Of a stretch of 16,900 nt of DNA, positions 1 to 8,662 are shown piece by piece; the first letter of the stretch is position 1; the number at the start of each line of letters is the position of its first letter. The translations under genes were made by a program, and so were the position numbers. The stretch is from contig JAMQCK010000731.1 in NCBI GenBank assembly GCA_024196135.1, forward strand, positions 1 to 16,900, in the 5' to 3' direction. The DNA is from Pleurotus ostreatus/Saccharomyces cerevisiae fusant. Its lineage: Eukaryota; Opisthokonta. Below the pieces are notes generated by a model that saw nothing but the letters and a program-made list of their open reading frames with translations, was not told where the DNA came from and ran no database searches.

Positions 1-671
1 TCTTCGAATCACCGGCGTGGTCGCCCTGACTGGAATGCCAGCCTCGTGCAAGCTCCTTGCCCACACGCAGAATTTGCAGAGCCAGTTCGCGTGTGGGAAT
101 GAGGATGAGGGCGCGAGCACCGAAGGTAGTAGAGTGACGTCCTCCGAGGCGTTGAACGAGGGGGATCATGTAACCGAGGGTCTTGCCTGAACCCGTGCGT
201 GCCATACCGACCAGGTCGCGCGGAGGGTTGGCAAGGAGGGCAGGGATGGAGAGACGTTGAATGGGTGTGGGTATCCGGAAGCCTTGCAAGGTCAGGGATC
301 GCAGTAGCGATGGGTGCAAACCTTGAAGCCGATCAACACAGGCACTACGAGCCTTGCGGGGCTAACTCACCCATGCTTTGGAAGCTTCCACCTCCTACTT
401 CCCCCTTCGTGATCTTCGACTTCCCCTTCACCTTCTTCACGACCTCAGTCCCTCCCTTGATATTCCTCTTCGCGATAGAGGTCTGGATGAACGCCTGCAG
501 ATCGTCGTCGTTCCCCTCATCCTCCTCCAGCCGCGGTTTCTTGCCCACGAGGGCGGACGAGATGTCCATCGAGTCGTCCTCATCATCCTGTGCAGCGACT
601 ACAGAGTATCCCGAGTCCGAATCCGAGTCCTCTGCCGCAGGAAGAGCGCGTTTGCGTTTTAACGGAGCCAT
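1..671 (-). CDS. DBP10: DEAD-box ATP-dependent RNA helicase, Dbp10-like (5' part only)
   Basis: The start codon is at 671-669 and the gene runs off the left edge. The two exons seen are 671-371 and 321-1, joined across a 49-nt intron (370-322, GTGAG...AAG). The first 100 residues are acidic and lysine-rich with an NLS-like KRKR. They lead into GGGSFQSMGL, the segment that precedes the helicase core in Dbp10/DDX54 proteins. The core follows: Q motif FRIPTPIQ (about residues 115-122), Walker A ARTGSGKT (141-148) and motif Ia PTRELALQ (176-183). Motif II (DEAD) lies outside the window. Yeast Dbp10 is a nucleolar helicase for assembly of the 60S ribosomal subunit; that role is inferred here. Another nucleolar DEAD-box helicase is possible, but the GSFQSMGL lead-in, the VGMARTGSGKT form and the position of the acidic N-terminus favour Dbp10. 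Confidence 0.85.
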
Positions 672-888
672 CGTCGGGTGTGTGGAAGAAAACAAGTGAT
701 CGGTGCCATCATGCAGCGCGCTCCGGAAGTACCGGCCCGCGGTCTACTGCCGCCGGCACGATCACGACGCGCGCTTGCGTTGTGCGCCGACGCCGTTGTT
801 CGCGGCTTTACGACGGTGCTCTTCCTGATGTTGTCCTGACTCCCCTGTAACATACCTCTCTTGCTTCCCACCACCACTACACCTCGCC
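672..888. promoter_or_regulatory. Divergent intergenic/promoter region
   Basis: These 217 bp separate the start codons of the Dbp10-like helicase (minus) and the first ICMT-like gene (plus), so both promoters must lie here or overlap the 5' UTRs. I see no clear TATA box. The last 40 bases before the plus-strand ATG are pyrimidine-rich, ending in a C-rich stretch directly before the ATG, as is common in fungal 5' leaders. The role is inferred from position only. Confidence 0.45.
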
Positions 889-1781
889 ATGTCGCTCGCA
901 AAGGTCCCCTTCATCCTCTCCGTAATATGGGGGATCAATCGCACGATGACGCCGCCGACGCCTCCCCCGTCGCCGGACGCGCGCCATGAGGTGACTGGGA
1001 ACTTTGTCGAACGGTGCGTGCTCAGGTCGGATGTGTCTTGCTTGTGCTGAGGGTCGTGCCTCCCTAGGAATCTCATCCCCCACCTGAAGATCCTACGGGT
1101 GAGTCACCGCGCCGTACACGTTCGAGCCTCCCCACCGCCTGCCCTCTAGTCATGCGTCTGACCTCTGGTCGCAGAATGCATTTTGGATATCTGGGCTGAT
1201 CGAAGCCATCACCATACTTGCTGGGAACTTCCCTGATGCACCTTATGCCGACTGGATCCTCCGCACCTTCCTGCCGGAAGGAGGCCTGCAAAGCCTCCGG
1301 ATCTCGACCCCCTTCCTCATAGGTGTGTCCACTCATACCAGCTCACTCCCTCGAATCGAGCTCAGACTCATATACAGGCTGGGCCATGAATCTCGCCGGC
1401 ACCCTCGTCCGAATTCACTGCTACCGCAAGCTCGACCGCGCCTTTACCTTCGAACTCGCCGTCCACGAAGAGCAGAAGCTCATCACCGACGGCGCCTACA
1501 GCATTGTCCGCCACCCCAGCTACACCGGCGGCCTCTTCGCGGGCATGGGCTGCTTCATGGCGCAGCTCACCCCCGGCTGCTGGTTGCACGAGTACAGCGG
1601 GCTAGTGCCCACCTCGCCCGTCGGTACGACGCTATTCTGGCTGGCGCTGGTGATTCCGGGGCTGTATGGCTTCGCGAGCCGAATTAAGACGGAGGATGAG
1701 ATGCTGAAGAAGAACTTTGGCAAGCAGTGGGAGGAGTGGGCGAGGCGAGTTCCGTACAAGCTTATCCCAGGTGTGCTATGA
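889..1781 (+). CDS. ICMT-like membrane methyltransferase, paralogue A
   Basis: Four exons (889-1013, 1068-1098, 1175-1322, 1378-1781) give 235 residues, about the length of isoprenylcysteine carboxyl methyltransferases. Introns are 54, 76 and 55 nt. The C-terminal half carries the family signature: TDGAYSIVRHPSYTG (RHPxYxG), then KTEDEMLKKNFGKQWEEW and RVPYKLIPG. In known enzymes this region binds S-adenosylmethionine and holds the catalytic glutamate. Several hydrophobic stretches indicate a multi-pass membrane protein. Ste14/ICMT methylates the C-terminal prenylcysteine of CaaX proteins in the ER. Here the substrate is unknown, and this is probably a lineage-specific paralogue, so no STE14 name is given. 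The start at 889 is supported by alignment with the neighbouring copy (MSLAKVPF against NTSLAKIPF). The N-terminus has a proline-rich stretch (TPPTPPPSP). Confidence 0.8.
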
Positions 1782-1914
1782 GCTCTATTCGGTGTGATTG
1801 GGACCTCGAGCCACAGACTATGTACTCATCTGCCACGATCTGGATGTGTCGGTCGCAGGAGGCTACCCTGGTACGTCGAGACCATTCGGAGTCCAATGCG
1901 AGGCTGGCCAAATT

Positions 1915-2164
1915 GGGTGACTTCCCGTAAGCCGCATATTTCGGTGAATTAGCTGCAAATATTGCACTGCCTTTGACCCCTGCAGAGAAACTCTATTTTC
2001 CAAGTTCCGGGTGCTCAGTTGTCGACTGAGTGACGGTCTGGAAGGGGTCTTAGAGCAGTTTCTCCGCTTTGCGGAGGGGTCGCGACCCCTCCGCAAATCG
2101 TCTACTCTGCAGCAAAAGATTTGCGGCTATTTCTCCGAAATTTGCGGCTTACGGGAAGTCATCC
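1915..2164. mobile_element. MITE-like non-autonomous inverted-repeat element (candidate)
   Basis: The left end (1915-1963) and the reverse complement of the right end (2164-2116) match at about 43 of 49 positions without gaps; both contain TGACTTCCCGTAAGCCGCA. The ends start GGG and GGA. Directly outside them lies the same 3-bp word ATT (1912-1914 and 2165-2167), consistent with a target-site duplication. The total length is 250 bp with no coding potential. The inside contains a 30-bp perfect palindrome and several copies of TTTGCGG/CCGCAAA. This build is typical of a miniature inverted-repeat transposable element. The 3-bp duplication and GG-start would suit a PIF/Harbinger-type source, but that assignment is a guess. 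A 3-bp match alone could be chance; the long inverted repeats are the strong evidence. Confidence 0.7.
2068..2097. repeat. 30-bp perfect palindrome inside the MITE-like element
   Basis: TTTGCGGAGGGGTCG is followed directly, with no spacer, by its exact reverse complement. The arms contain the TTTGCGG word, which recurs at 2120-2126 and 2141-2147 in the right inverted repeat. A further small stem (CTCCGC, TTT, GCGGAG) overlaps the left arm at 2062-2076. It can form a cruciform or hairpin in single-stranded DNA or RNA. Confidence 0.9.
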
Positions 2165-2681
2165 ATTGTACTGCCGCAGTGTTGATCCTCGTTGAAACCT
2201 CGCTTGACTTCGGCATCTACAACTGCAGCTTCATGACTGCGTACGCAGCTGCTGAGCTCACCATTCCCTACGCAGCTGCCGTCTCCCGCTCCTTCTTGAG
2301 GCATACTTGGCTTCCCTGCACCCCCTTCAGCTTGTTTCGCGCGTACAAACGCGCAGATCCCAACTCCCCGTGGTGATCCAAAGCCATCGGCACGCCGGAC
2401 CGACCCTCGCCTCGGTCACGCGCTCGCCAGCCCGCGCCACTTTTGCGCCTTCTTGCGAAACAGAGCGGGCAGAGAAATGGAACGCGGCTGGTTTGTTCCA
2501 GCATCTCGACAAGTTTCTGCCTGATCTCGACATGACTCTGCCTCAATGTCCGTCATCTCAGCAGGCGCCTCCGAGATCTCTTCAGGAAGGCTCCTGAACT
2601 TGCTCACCGCGTCTTACGCCTAGCCCCTGCCGCGGCCCGCCCTCCTATAGGACGCCCTAGGGGGGCTCCGCCCGACGCACA

Positions 2682-2687
2682 TATAAT
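2682..2687 (+). promoter_or_regulatory. TATA-like box for ICMT-like paralogue B
   Basis: TATAAT within ACATATAATGG, about 120 bp before the start codon at 2803, in an otherwise GC-rich stretch. The position would allow a 5' UTR of roughly 80-90 nt. Weak on its own, but the AT-rich word stands out locally. Confidence 0.4.
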
Positions 2688-2802
2688 GGCGCCCGCGTCG
2701 AGGGGGATGTAAGACAAAGACATTTCCGTTGCTCAACGTCAACGACATTCACTGCGATAATCTGCGACGACGTTCGTAGAGTACTGCACTTTCAACAGCG
2801 CC

Positions 2803-3682
2803 ATGAACACGATTCTCGGGATGAACACGTCTCTTGCGAAGATACCTTTCATCTGCTCGGTCCTGTGGGGCATAGACAGGAGCATGACGCCTCCGAGGCC
2901 GCCTCCGCCCCCGACCGATAGGCTCCCAGTGAAGGGCAACTTCATCGAGCAGTGAGTGCCCCCCTTTCACCTGCCTGTAATACCTTTGCTGAATTCGTGT
3001 CTAGGTATGCGATACCAGCCGTAGGCTTCTTTAAGGTAGGCATACAATGCATGCTCAAAAGGATTTACCTCGTTGGCTCACCCACTTACAGAAGGTCATG
3101 CTGATCCCTGGCTTCATTGAGGTGGCGGCCATCCTTGCTGGCAACTACCCCGACGCGCCTGGCGCGCCTTGGGTTTTGCGATATCTTCTTCCGTCCGGTG
3201 GGCTTGGTGCTCTACAGATAACAGTGCCATTCCTAGCCGGTTCGTATTCCCTCCTTTCACCTGCTCAGACCTGACACCGACTTTACTCAACAGGCTGGGC
3301 CCTGAACCTCGCCGGCACCCTCCTCCGCATCCACTGCTATCGCAAGCTCGACCGGCACTTCACCTACGAGCTCGCAGTGCAGAAGGATCAAAAGCTCGTC
3401 ACCGACGGTGTCTACGGCATTGTCCGCCACCCCAGCTACACTGCGGCCATCGCTGCCTGTATCGGGTTCTACATGGCGCAGCTCTGCCCGGGGAGTTGGG
3501 TGTATGAGTATACCGGCTTGGTGCCGACGGCGGTGTTGGGGACGGGGCTGTTGGCGATGATGGTGGTGGGGTTGGGGAAGCGTATCCAGACGGAGGATGA
3601 TATGCTGAAGAATAACTTTGGGGAGCAGTGGCAGGAGTGGGCGAAGCGGGTGCCGTATAGGATTATACCCGGCCTTATCTGA
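2803..3682 (+). CDS. ICMT-like membrane methyltransferase, paralogue B
   Basis: Four exons (2803-2951, 3005-3035, 3092-3239, 3294-3682) give 238 residues. Exons 2 and 3 have exactly the same lengths (31 and 148 nt) and phases as in paralogue A, and long blocks agree (GNF[IV]E, ILAGN[YF]PDAP, NLAGTL, RIHCYRKLDR, RHPSYT, GLVPT), so the two arose by tandem duplication. The C-terminus has QTEDDMLKNNFGEQWQEW and RVPYRIIPG. One difference in the core: RHPSYTA replaces RHPSYTG of copy A. Introns are 53, 56 and 54 nt. The start is uncertain: ATGAACACG occurs at 2803 and again in frame at 2821, and the second aligns better with copy A. The substrate is unknown. The stop lies 71 bp from the stop of the convergent DUF6593 gene. 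Confidence 0.8.
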
Positions 3683-3753
3683 TGAAGAATGCTGAACACT
3701 CGATAGACATATACGAGACAGCGTACAATAATACACACATAATTTGTCCGTGA

Positions 3754-4456
3754 TCAATCTTCCGTCGTCTCGAGCAGTTTAGAAGCCTGCGCCGCCAATC
3801 TCTGAGGCACTTCGTTCTGCAGAGCGATCGTTGTTAGCCTTGGCCTACTGCGACAAGTCACGACCTGAAAGGAAACTCACGCTTTGCGCTACATCCAGCC
3901 TACGAATCTCGGAGTACAGCAAGGCAATCAGGAGAAAGGTCAGCTCTGCAGGCGGCACGTCTCGCTCGAGAACAAACCGCGCGGGCTCGTTCTTGCGGAA
4001 AAGGTGCGAGCGAGAAGAGCGAAAGTAGGCGATGACGGTCTTCGGTGACGATGATGATAGGTCTTTGGCCTGCAGTGGAGGGGAAGGGAGCTTAAGATCA
4101 GCACGAGGCTACAGAATTACTCAGCCGGCTTACCGTCCAAGCCCCGTCCGCATAGTCCAGCTCGTATTCCTTCTTCTCCCACTTCCAAGCTCGTGCAGTG
4201 GTCAGCCTTCCCTCTACATACACCTTGCGTTCCACCTCGCTAATTGGATGCGTCTCCGCGCCGATGCTAAGGCAGCGCTCCGCCCAGTTGATAGACGCAG
4301 ACAATGCAGACGTAACGAGCGTCGTCTCCTTGCGGATGCGCCCATAGTTGGTGTTGATGTGGATGGTGTAGTCGGCGACGACTCGGCGTCGCTGCCGCCA
4401 CTGTGAAGGAGTGAGCCGTTCAGGATGTCTTCGCCAGCGAAGGTGAACGTGTGCAT
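3754..4456 (-). CDS. DUF6593-type protein with apparent frameshift in exon 1
   Basis: Three exons are seen: 4456-4134, 4069-3881 and 3816-3754, with two introns of exactly 64 nt each. The N-terminus (MHTFTFAGEDILNGSLL) and the later part (ADYTIHINTNYGR, RVYV-like strands, ARAWKWEKKEYELDY, VIAYFRSS, RFVLERDV, LLIALLYSEIRRLD) look like one DUF6593 beta-rich domain, common in Agaricomycetes and of unknown function. They lie in different frames: exon 1 is 323 nt, so the frame from the ATG does not reach the rest. The switch must occur between about 4410 and 4380, near codons for SLLHSGGSDAE. No GT-AG intron of suitable size repairs it. It is either a real mutation (young pseudogene) or a one-base sequence error; the intact downstream frame and good splice sites favour error or very recent damage. 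Confidence 0.65.
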
Positions 4457-4504
4457 AGTGGGCAGGAGGTGTGGGGAGAGGGCCGTGGAGGTGGACTAGC
4501 GTGG

Positions 4505-4512
4505 TTTATATA
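4505..4512 (-). promoter_or_regulatory. TATA box of the DUF6593 gene
   Basis: On the minus strand the sequence reads CCTATATAAACC, a near-consensus TATA box, 49 bp before the start codon at 4456. Transcription starting about 30 bp downstream would leave a leader of roughly 20 nt. This supports the chosen ATG and suggests the gene is, or recently was, expressed. Confidence 0.7.
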
Positions 4513-5447
4513 GGTTGGAGGGGCCGCATATGCATGCTCTGCATGTTCGTGCGATTGTTGTGTGAGTAGGATGAAGTGGAGTAGAGATGCGGTGCACCGC
4601 GAAGGAACAGCGAGGGATTGAACTGGGTTTACCGATGAGCGCGGGATAGCAGGCGGATATAGCACTTGTAAGAGGCAGTTAGTATGTCGAAGAGCGCACC
4701 GGATTCTCACTATGTTCAATGGACGAAGACAGCCTGCAATCCTAGGAGGTTGAGGAGCGTCTATGCTTGATCGGTGTCTTGCCGTCGCCGATCAACCACC
4801 TCGGTGCATGCCTGCATTGTAGCTCGCGAGACGTGCGCAGAAAGGGAACAGTGATTCGGCTGATATAAAGAGTACATAGACGTACACACTCCCTAAGCAC
4901 AGTTGTCGACGGGGGAGGCCTCCCTGCGTGTGGCCCAAAAATTCGACTGATCAACAGCCCAAAGCATGCGTTCCGGCGCGCACTTGTACTGGCGCCAAGA
5001 CACCCGGTGACCGAGTGCATATTTTCCGGATCCACTGTCCCCAGCTGCCATCCTGGAAACTCTAGGGGGAAGGGGAACTACCCGCCCAGGAATCCAGCTT
5101 CGGCCGGCGACAAGTCGAGATCGGTGCGTCCGCGAGGGACACTAGCGCGCTCCTGGTCGGCCGACCATGCATACCGGACGATCCTCCCATGGGGAGGACG
5201 CGGAACGATGCTGTTGAAGACCAAGTCGGGACGCGCGCATCGCGTACTTATCGATGTTTGCCACATGGCTCAGTCGGCGATTCAATGATTTGTGGCAAAG
5301 GGATTGCTGGACTCTCCGATTCTTCAGGTAGATTGCGATACAAGGAAACAAGCGACAGAGTCTTAGCACGCTAGGTCCTTCCGAAGAAAAGAGAGATTGA
5401 GCTGCGTAGTTGTCGAGTCACATGACGGTTCAACTTGCTGTCGCGAT

Positions 5448-5453
5448 CACGTG
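5448..5453. promoter_or_regulatory. CACGTG E-box upstream of the TPX2-domain gene
   Basis: CACGTG lies 130 bp before the start codon. This palindrome is the core site of bHLH factors in fungi. The same word is at 8501-8506, upstream of the TBC gene. A 6-bp match is weak evidence of function. Confidence 0.3.
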
Positions 5454-5582
5454 GAATGTCGTCACGTTGGGTTCGGCGCGAGTTCGGTTGCATTTGACCT
5501 TCATCACTTCAGCTCGGTTCGAGCTGACCATCGCCTTTGGCCGCCTCTCTCCCTGAAAGAACCACTCAAAGCTCATTACACG

Positions 5583-8335
5583 ATGGCGGATCTCAGCTCC
5601 CGCTACCTTCCCGACGTGTCAGATTCGTATCTGCTCGACGAGAGCTCAATGCAATTGGAAGACGATAGCCCGGATGCCTCGTTCGCCTTCCAGATGCCCA
5701 CTGCTCCAGGAAGGCGAGCAGTACCCGCAGATATTACACAGGATATGTCCTTCGACCTCCCCTCGAGCGGTCATGACAACCTGCTTGACGACGATGGAGA
5801 CGACTTTCTCGGCGCGGCGGATCAGACGCTGGGTACGCCCGCGCCACCGAGGGCCGCGAGGGCGCTGGGGACCCCGAGGCTCAATACGACCAAGAAGAAC
5901 ACACAAACGCCTCGCAAGTCCGATGGACCGCTGACGCTGAGCCAACTCACGCCTCGTGCTCCGAAATGGCTGCCAGATGATGCCAATCAGGATGAAGATA
6001 ACGATGAATCTTATGAGGAGGAGGAGGTGCGTTGCGGTTATACCGTGCTTGAGCCTTAGCTGACAGGGTCTTTCCAGTCCGCACCCCTCCCCGCTATGAA
6101 CATGAAGTACGATGACAACCAACCAATCCCATTCAGCAGCGCCAGCAATGCCGGCTACTCATTCGACGACTCGAGCTTCAACGAAGTGTCCACCTTTGCC
6201 CCCGATGCAGAGAGCACCTTCCTGTCGGACGCCGACATGTCCCTCGACCCCGCAGCAACACGCTTACTCGCATATAGTGAACAGTTTGGGTGCGTCGGGT
6301 ACACATAGAACTTAGAGCTTGGCTGACTTATTCGCAGCCTGCACAACACCTTCGTGCCTCCCGCACCCCCACAGTCCGATGAGAAGGAAGCGACTCCAAA
6401 GCGGAGCCCACCTCGCAATGACGAGCCCCTCACCATCTCGCAACTCTCCCCTCGCAAGGCGACGCCCTCGCCTACCAAGAAGACTCCTCGCAAGGCCAAA
6501 ACACCTGCGAAAACCCCCTTCACTACTAGAAAGACCAAGACACCAGCTCCGCCATCCGCCGCTGCGCCACCATCTCAGGCTACACCCACTCCGCGCCCTG
6601 CTGAAGCCACACCCGTCACTCAGGCTCCCCCGAGCCCGGTGGCCTCGCCCTCTCCCGCACCTGCGGCTTTGCCAGCTCCAGCGGGAGCTCCCTCGGCGGA
6701 GGCACCACCCACGCCTAAACCTGTGCGTGCACCTTCGCCCATGAAGAGGTCAGGCAAGCGACAGTCGACGGCTCGGGAAGAAGAGGAGGACTCGGAGGAA
6801 GAGGACGTAGCAACCACCATGCGAACCGCCGGTCACTCTCAAGCCGCTGGTTCCTCGCAAGCTGCCGGTCCCTCGCAGCCTGCTTCCAAGAAAGCACCCA
6901 CTGCCACCGAGTCCAAGCGCCCGGCGAAGCGCGCGAAGATCGAGCCCGTGGTCAAGCGCGGCCTGAACGCTTCGAAGAACGTGAAGAGCTCGCTCACAGA
7001 GCGGAGGCGGGTGCCGTCTGGGCCGGCAGCTCGTGCGCCAGCGACGCGGGCGGTGTCTGCGTCGACATCGCATGTGGTTACCGGGACGGCGTCGCGTCCG
7101 ACTGCGACTGCAGCGCCGCGTGTCACTCGCGCCGTATCTGCTGCAGGTACGCTGCAGAACTCGAGGGCGAGGAATCAGGCGCCGGTAGGTGGGAGCAAGC
7201 CGGTCGCGAAGCCGCCGTCGCAGGCAGCGACGACCGGGAAGAGGGAGAACACGCCGGCCGCTCAGACGCAGGCGAAGCCGGGTTCGAAGAAACCTCCTTC
7301 TGTTGCTCAGGCGCGCGCAAAGTCTGTGCAGCCTGCTCAGGAGCCGACGAAGCCGAAGGTGACGGAGGCGGCACCGACGCAAGGGGAGTCCCAGCCTGAG
7401 GCTCTGGCTTCCTCGATGGAGGTCGAGGCTGACGACGAGTCAGTCGAGGAGCCTGCAGCGGACCCTGCTCCGAACGCGGACGCGCCAATGGTCGTTGACG
7501 AGACATCGCCGACAAGCGCTGCCGACTCGCGGGACCTGGACGAGGAGATCTCTCCAGATGCTGCTCCTCGAGCTTTGAGCCCAATCGACGACGAAGGCGA
7601 GGACGAGCAGCTACCGTCCGAAGCAGAGGGACCACAGTCTCATGAAGCAGTCGGGGAGGCAGCCGCGGCACCTGCCGCTCCGAAGCCTCGACCTGTGCGC
7701 AAGCAGCCTGAGCGCAAGAAGCAGCCAGAGGTGAAGAAGCCGCCGGTGCCCAAGAAGCCCGAAGTAAAGAAACAACCTGAGGTCAAGCAGCAGCCTGAAG
7801 TCAAGCGGCGGCCTGTGGTCAGGAAGCAACCCGAGGTCCTGAAGCAGTCCGAGCCGAAGCCGCCCTTCGACGCCTCGTCCTCCTCCGACACCAGCAAGCC
7901 CTTCGTCTTCGGCGCAGGCAAGCAGGCCAAGTTCACCCTGAGCACGTCGTCGGACGCCGGGTCGAGCAAGCTGCACGAGTCGGAGGGCTCTGGGCATGCG
8001 CGCTCGCTGAGCCGCTCCGCGCTGAACATGTCCGTGACGGAGCCGAAGCCGTTCACCTTCCACACGGATATGCGGTTGAGGGAGCGTGAGGCGTTCGATG
8101 CGAAGGTGAAGGAGCGGCTGAAGAGGGAGGAAGAGGAAGAGGCGGAAAGGAGGAGGCAGGCGGAGGAAGAGGCCGAGAGGGAGGTAAGTAGTATTGGCAT
8201 TGTTGTTTGGTGGACTAAACTGATGATGGCCTTCAGGTGAAGCAACTGCGCAAGCGTATGGTACCACGGGCGCATGAGGTGCCGGAGTGGTATCGCTCTG
8301 CTCCCAAAAAGCAGAAGATGGACGAGTCCAAGTAG
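5583..8335 (+). CDS. TPX2 C-terminal domain protein (probable spindle/microtubule factor)
   Basis: Four exons (5583-6026, 6078-6289, 6338-8183, 8237-8335) give 866 residues; introns are 51, 48 and 53 nt. The C-terminus (about 788-853) is a TPX2 domain: KPFTFHTDMRLRERE, a charged helix rich in E/K/R, then KQLRKRMVPRAHEVPEWY. The rest is mostly disordered: acidic N-terminus, Pro/Ala/Ser-rich middle, and a KQPEVKK-type repeat at about 667-728. A short motif occurs twice, PLTLSQLTPR (116-125) and PLTISQLSPR (249-258). YSFDDSSF (175-182) resembles the Aurora A-binding YSYDAPSDF of animal TPX2. NLS-like runs are KRPAKRAKIE (412-421) and PKKQK near the end. Animal TPX2 activates Aurora A and nucleates spindle microtubules under importin control; the same role is inferred here. 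The frame is open upstream to 5397, so an N-terminal extension cannot be excluded. Confidence 0.8.
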
Positions 8336-8662
8336 GAGATGTTTCGAGAGTGGATGGACAGCTGTATAGATTCCTTGAACTCTCATGTAGTTATTCTGCG
8401 CGTCTCTGGCAGACGTTCGAGTATACGAGAGCTTGCTTCTACGCTGTCTGAAGATATGAGGACTTCGACTGAGCATCGCAGGATGTTGGCAAGTCGAGAG
8501 CACGTGTGCGGCCCTTAGCGCCGGTGTCCGACTTGATCAGCTTGCCTTCACCTGTCGGCACCATTACATCCCTCCGCCTGCACTGAGCGCGTCTGCGACG
8601 TCCTCAGCCACATTTCATGTCACTTTCTGCCTGATATTTTGCTGAACAACGAAACTCCCGCG
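8336..8662. other. Intergenic region between TPX2-domain and TBC genes
   Basis: 327 bp holding the 3' end of the TPX2-domain gene and the promoter of the TBC gene. No gene is seen. It contains CACGTG at 8501-8506 and no clear TATA box. The stretch before the ATG at 8663 is C/T-rich near 8560-8600. Confidence 0.5.

Larger units (their letters stand above)
1782..2802. other. Intergenic region between the two ICMT-like genes
   Basis: About 1 kb with no gene I can support; short open frames on both strands resemble no family I know and lack a believable exon structure. It holds the MITE-like element at 1915-2164, an 11-bp direct repeat TACGCAGCTGC (near 2241 and 2269), a small palindrome TCCTATAGGA (near 2643) and a TATA-like site at 2682. 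The part after about 2640 is probably the promoter and 5' UTR of the second ICMT-like gene. I looked for remains of a third gene copy by motif (RHPSYT, NLAGTL) and saw none. Confidence 0.6.
4457..5582. other. Divergent intergenic region, no gene supported
   Basis: About 1.1 kb between the start of the DUF6593 gene (minus) and the start of the TPX2-domain gene (plus). Open frames up to about 100 codons exist on both strands, but none shows a family motif or a convincing exon chain. The left 60 bp hold the DUF6593 TATA box. A second TATA-like word (GATATAAAG, about 4860-4868, plus strand) has no supported gene behind it. A CACGTG site is at 5448-5453. The last 60 bp before 5583 are a C/T-rich leader (CTCTCTCCCTGAAAG). 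Confidence 0.5.

Noticed and set aside
1863..2597. Several small open frames between the ICMT-like genes
   Set aside because: They overlap the inverted-repeat element or each other on both strands, resemble nothing I know, and show no consistent exons.
5007..5374. Open frames of 60-95 codons on both strands
   Set aside because: Overlapping frames on opposite strands with no motif and no clear promoter or splice context; expected by chance in GC-rich DNA.
5397..5582. In-frame 62-codon N-terminal extension of the TPX2-domain protein
   Set aside because: The frame is open, but the segment contains promoter-like words (CACGTG, C/T-rich leader) and the protein from 5583 has a natural start (MADLSSRYLP). 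Kept only as an alternative.
6750..7671. Long Arg/Leu/Pro-rich antisense frames (210 and 182 codons)
   Set aside because: Same cause: antisense of a low-complexity, GC-rich coding exon. Composition is abnormal for a protein and there is no splice structure or family motif.
7640..8503. 287-codon open frame on the minus strand
   Set aside because: It lies opposite the TPX2-domain gene, whose Ser/Pro/Lys/Glu-rich codons leave the antisense strand free of stops. The translation is Ser/Leu/Gly-rich low complexity with no motif.
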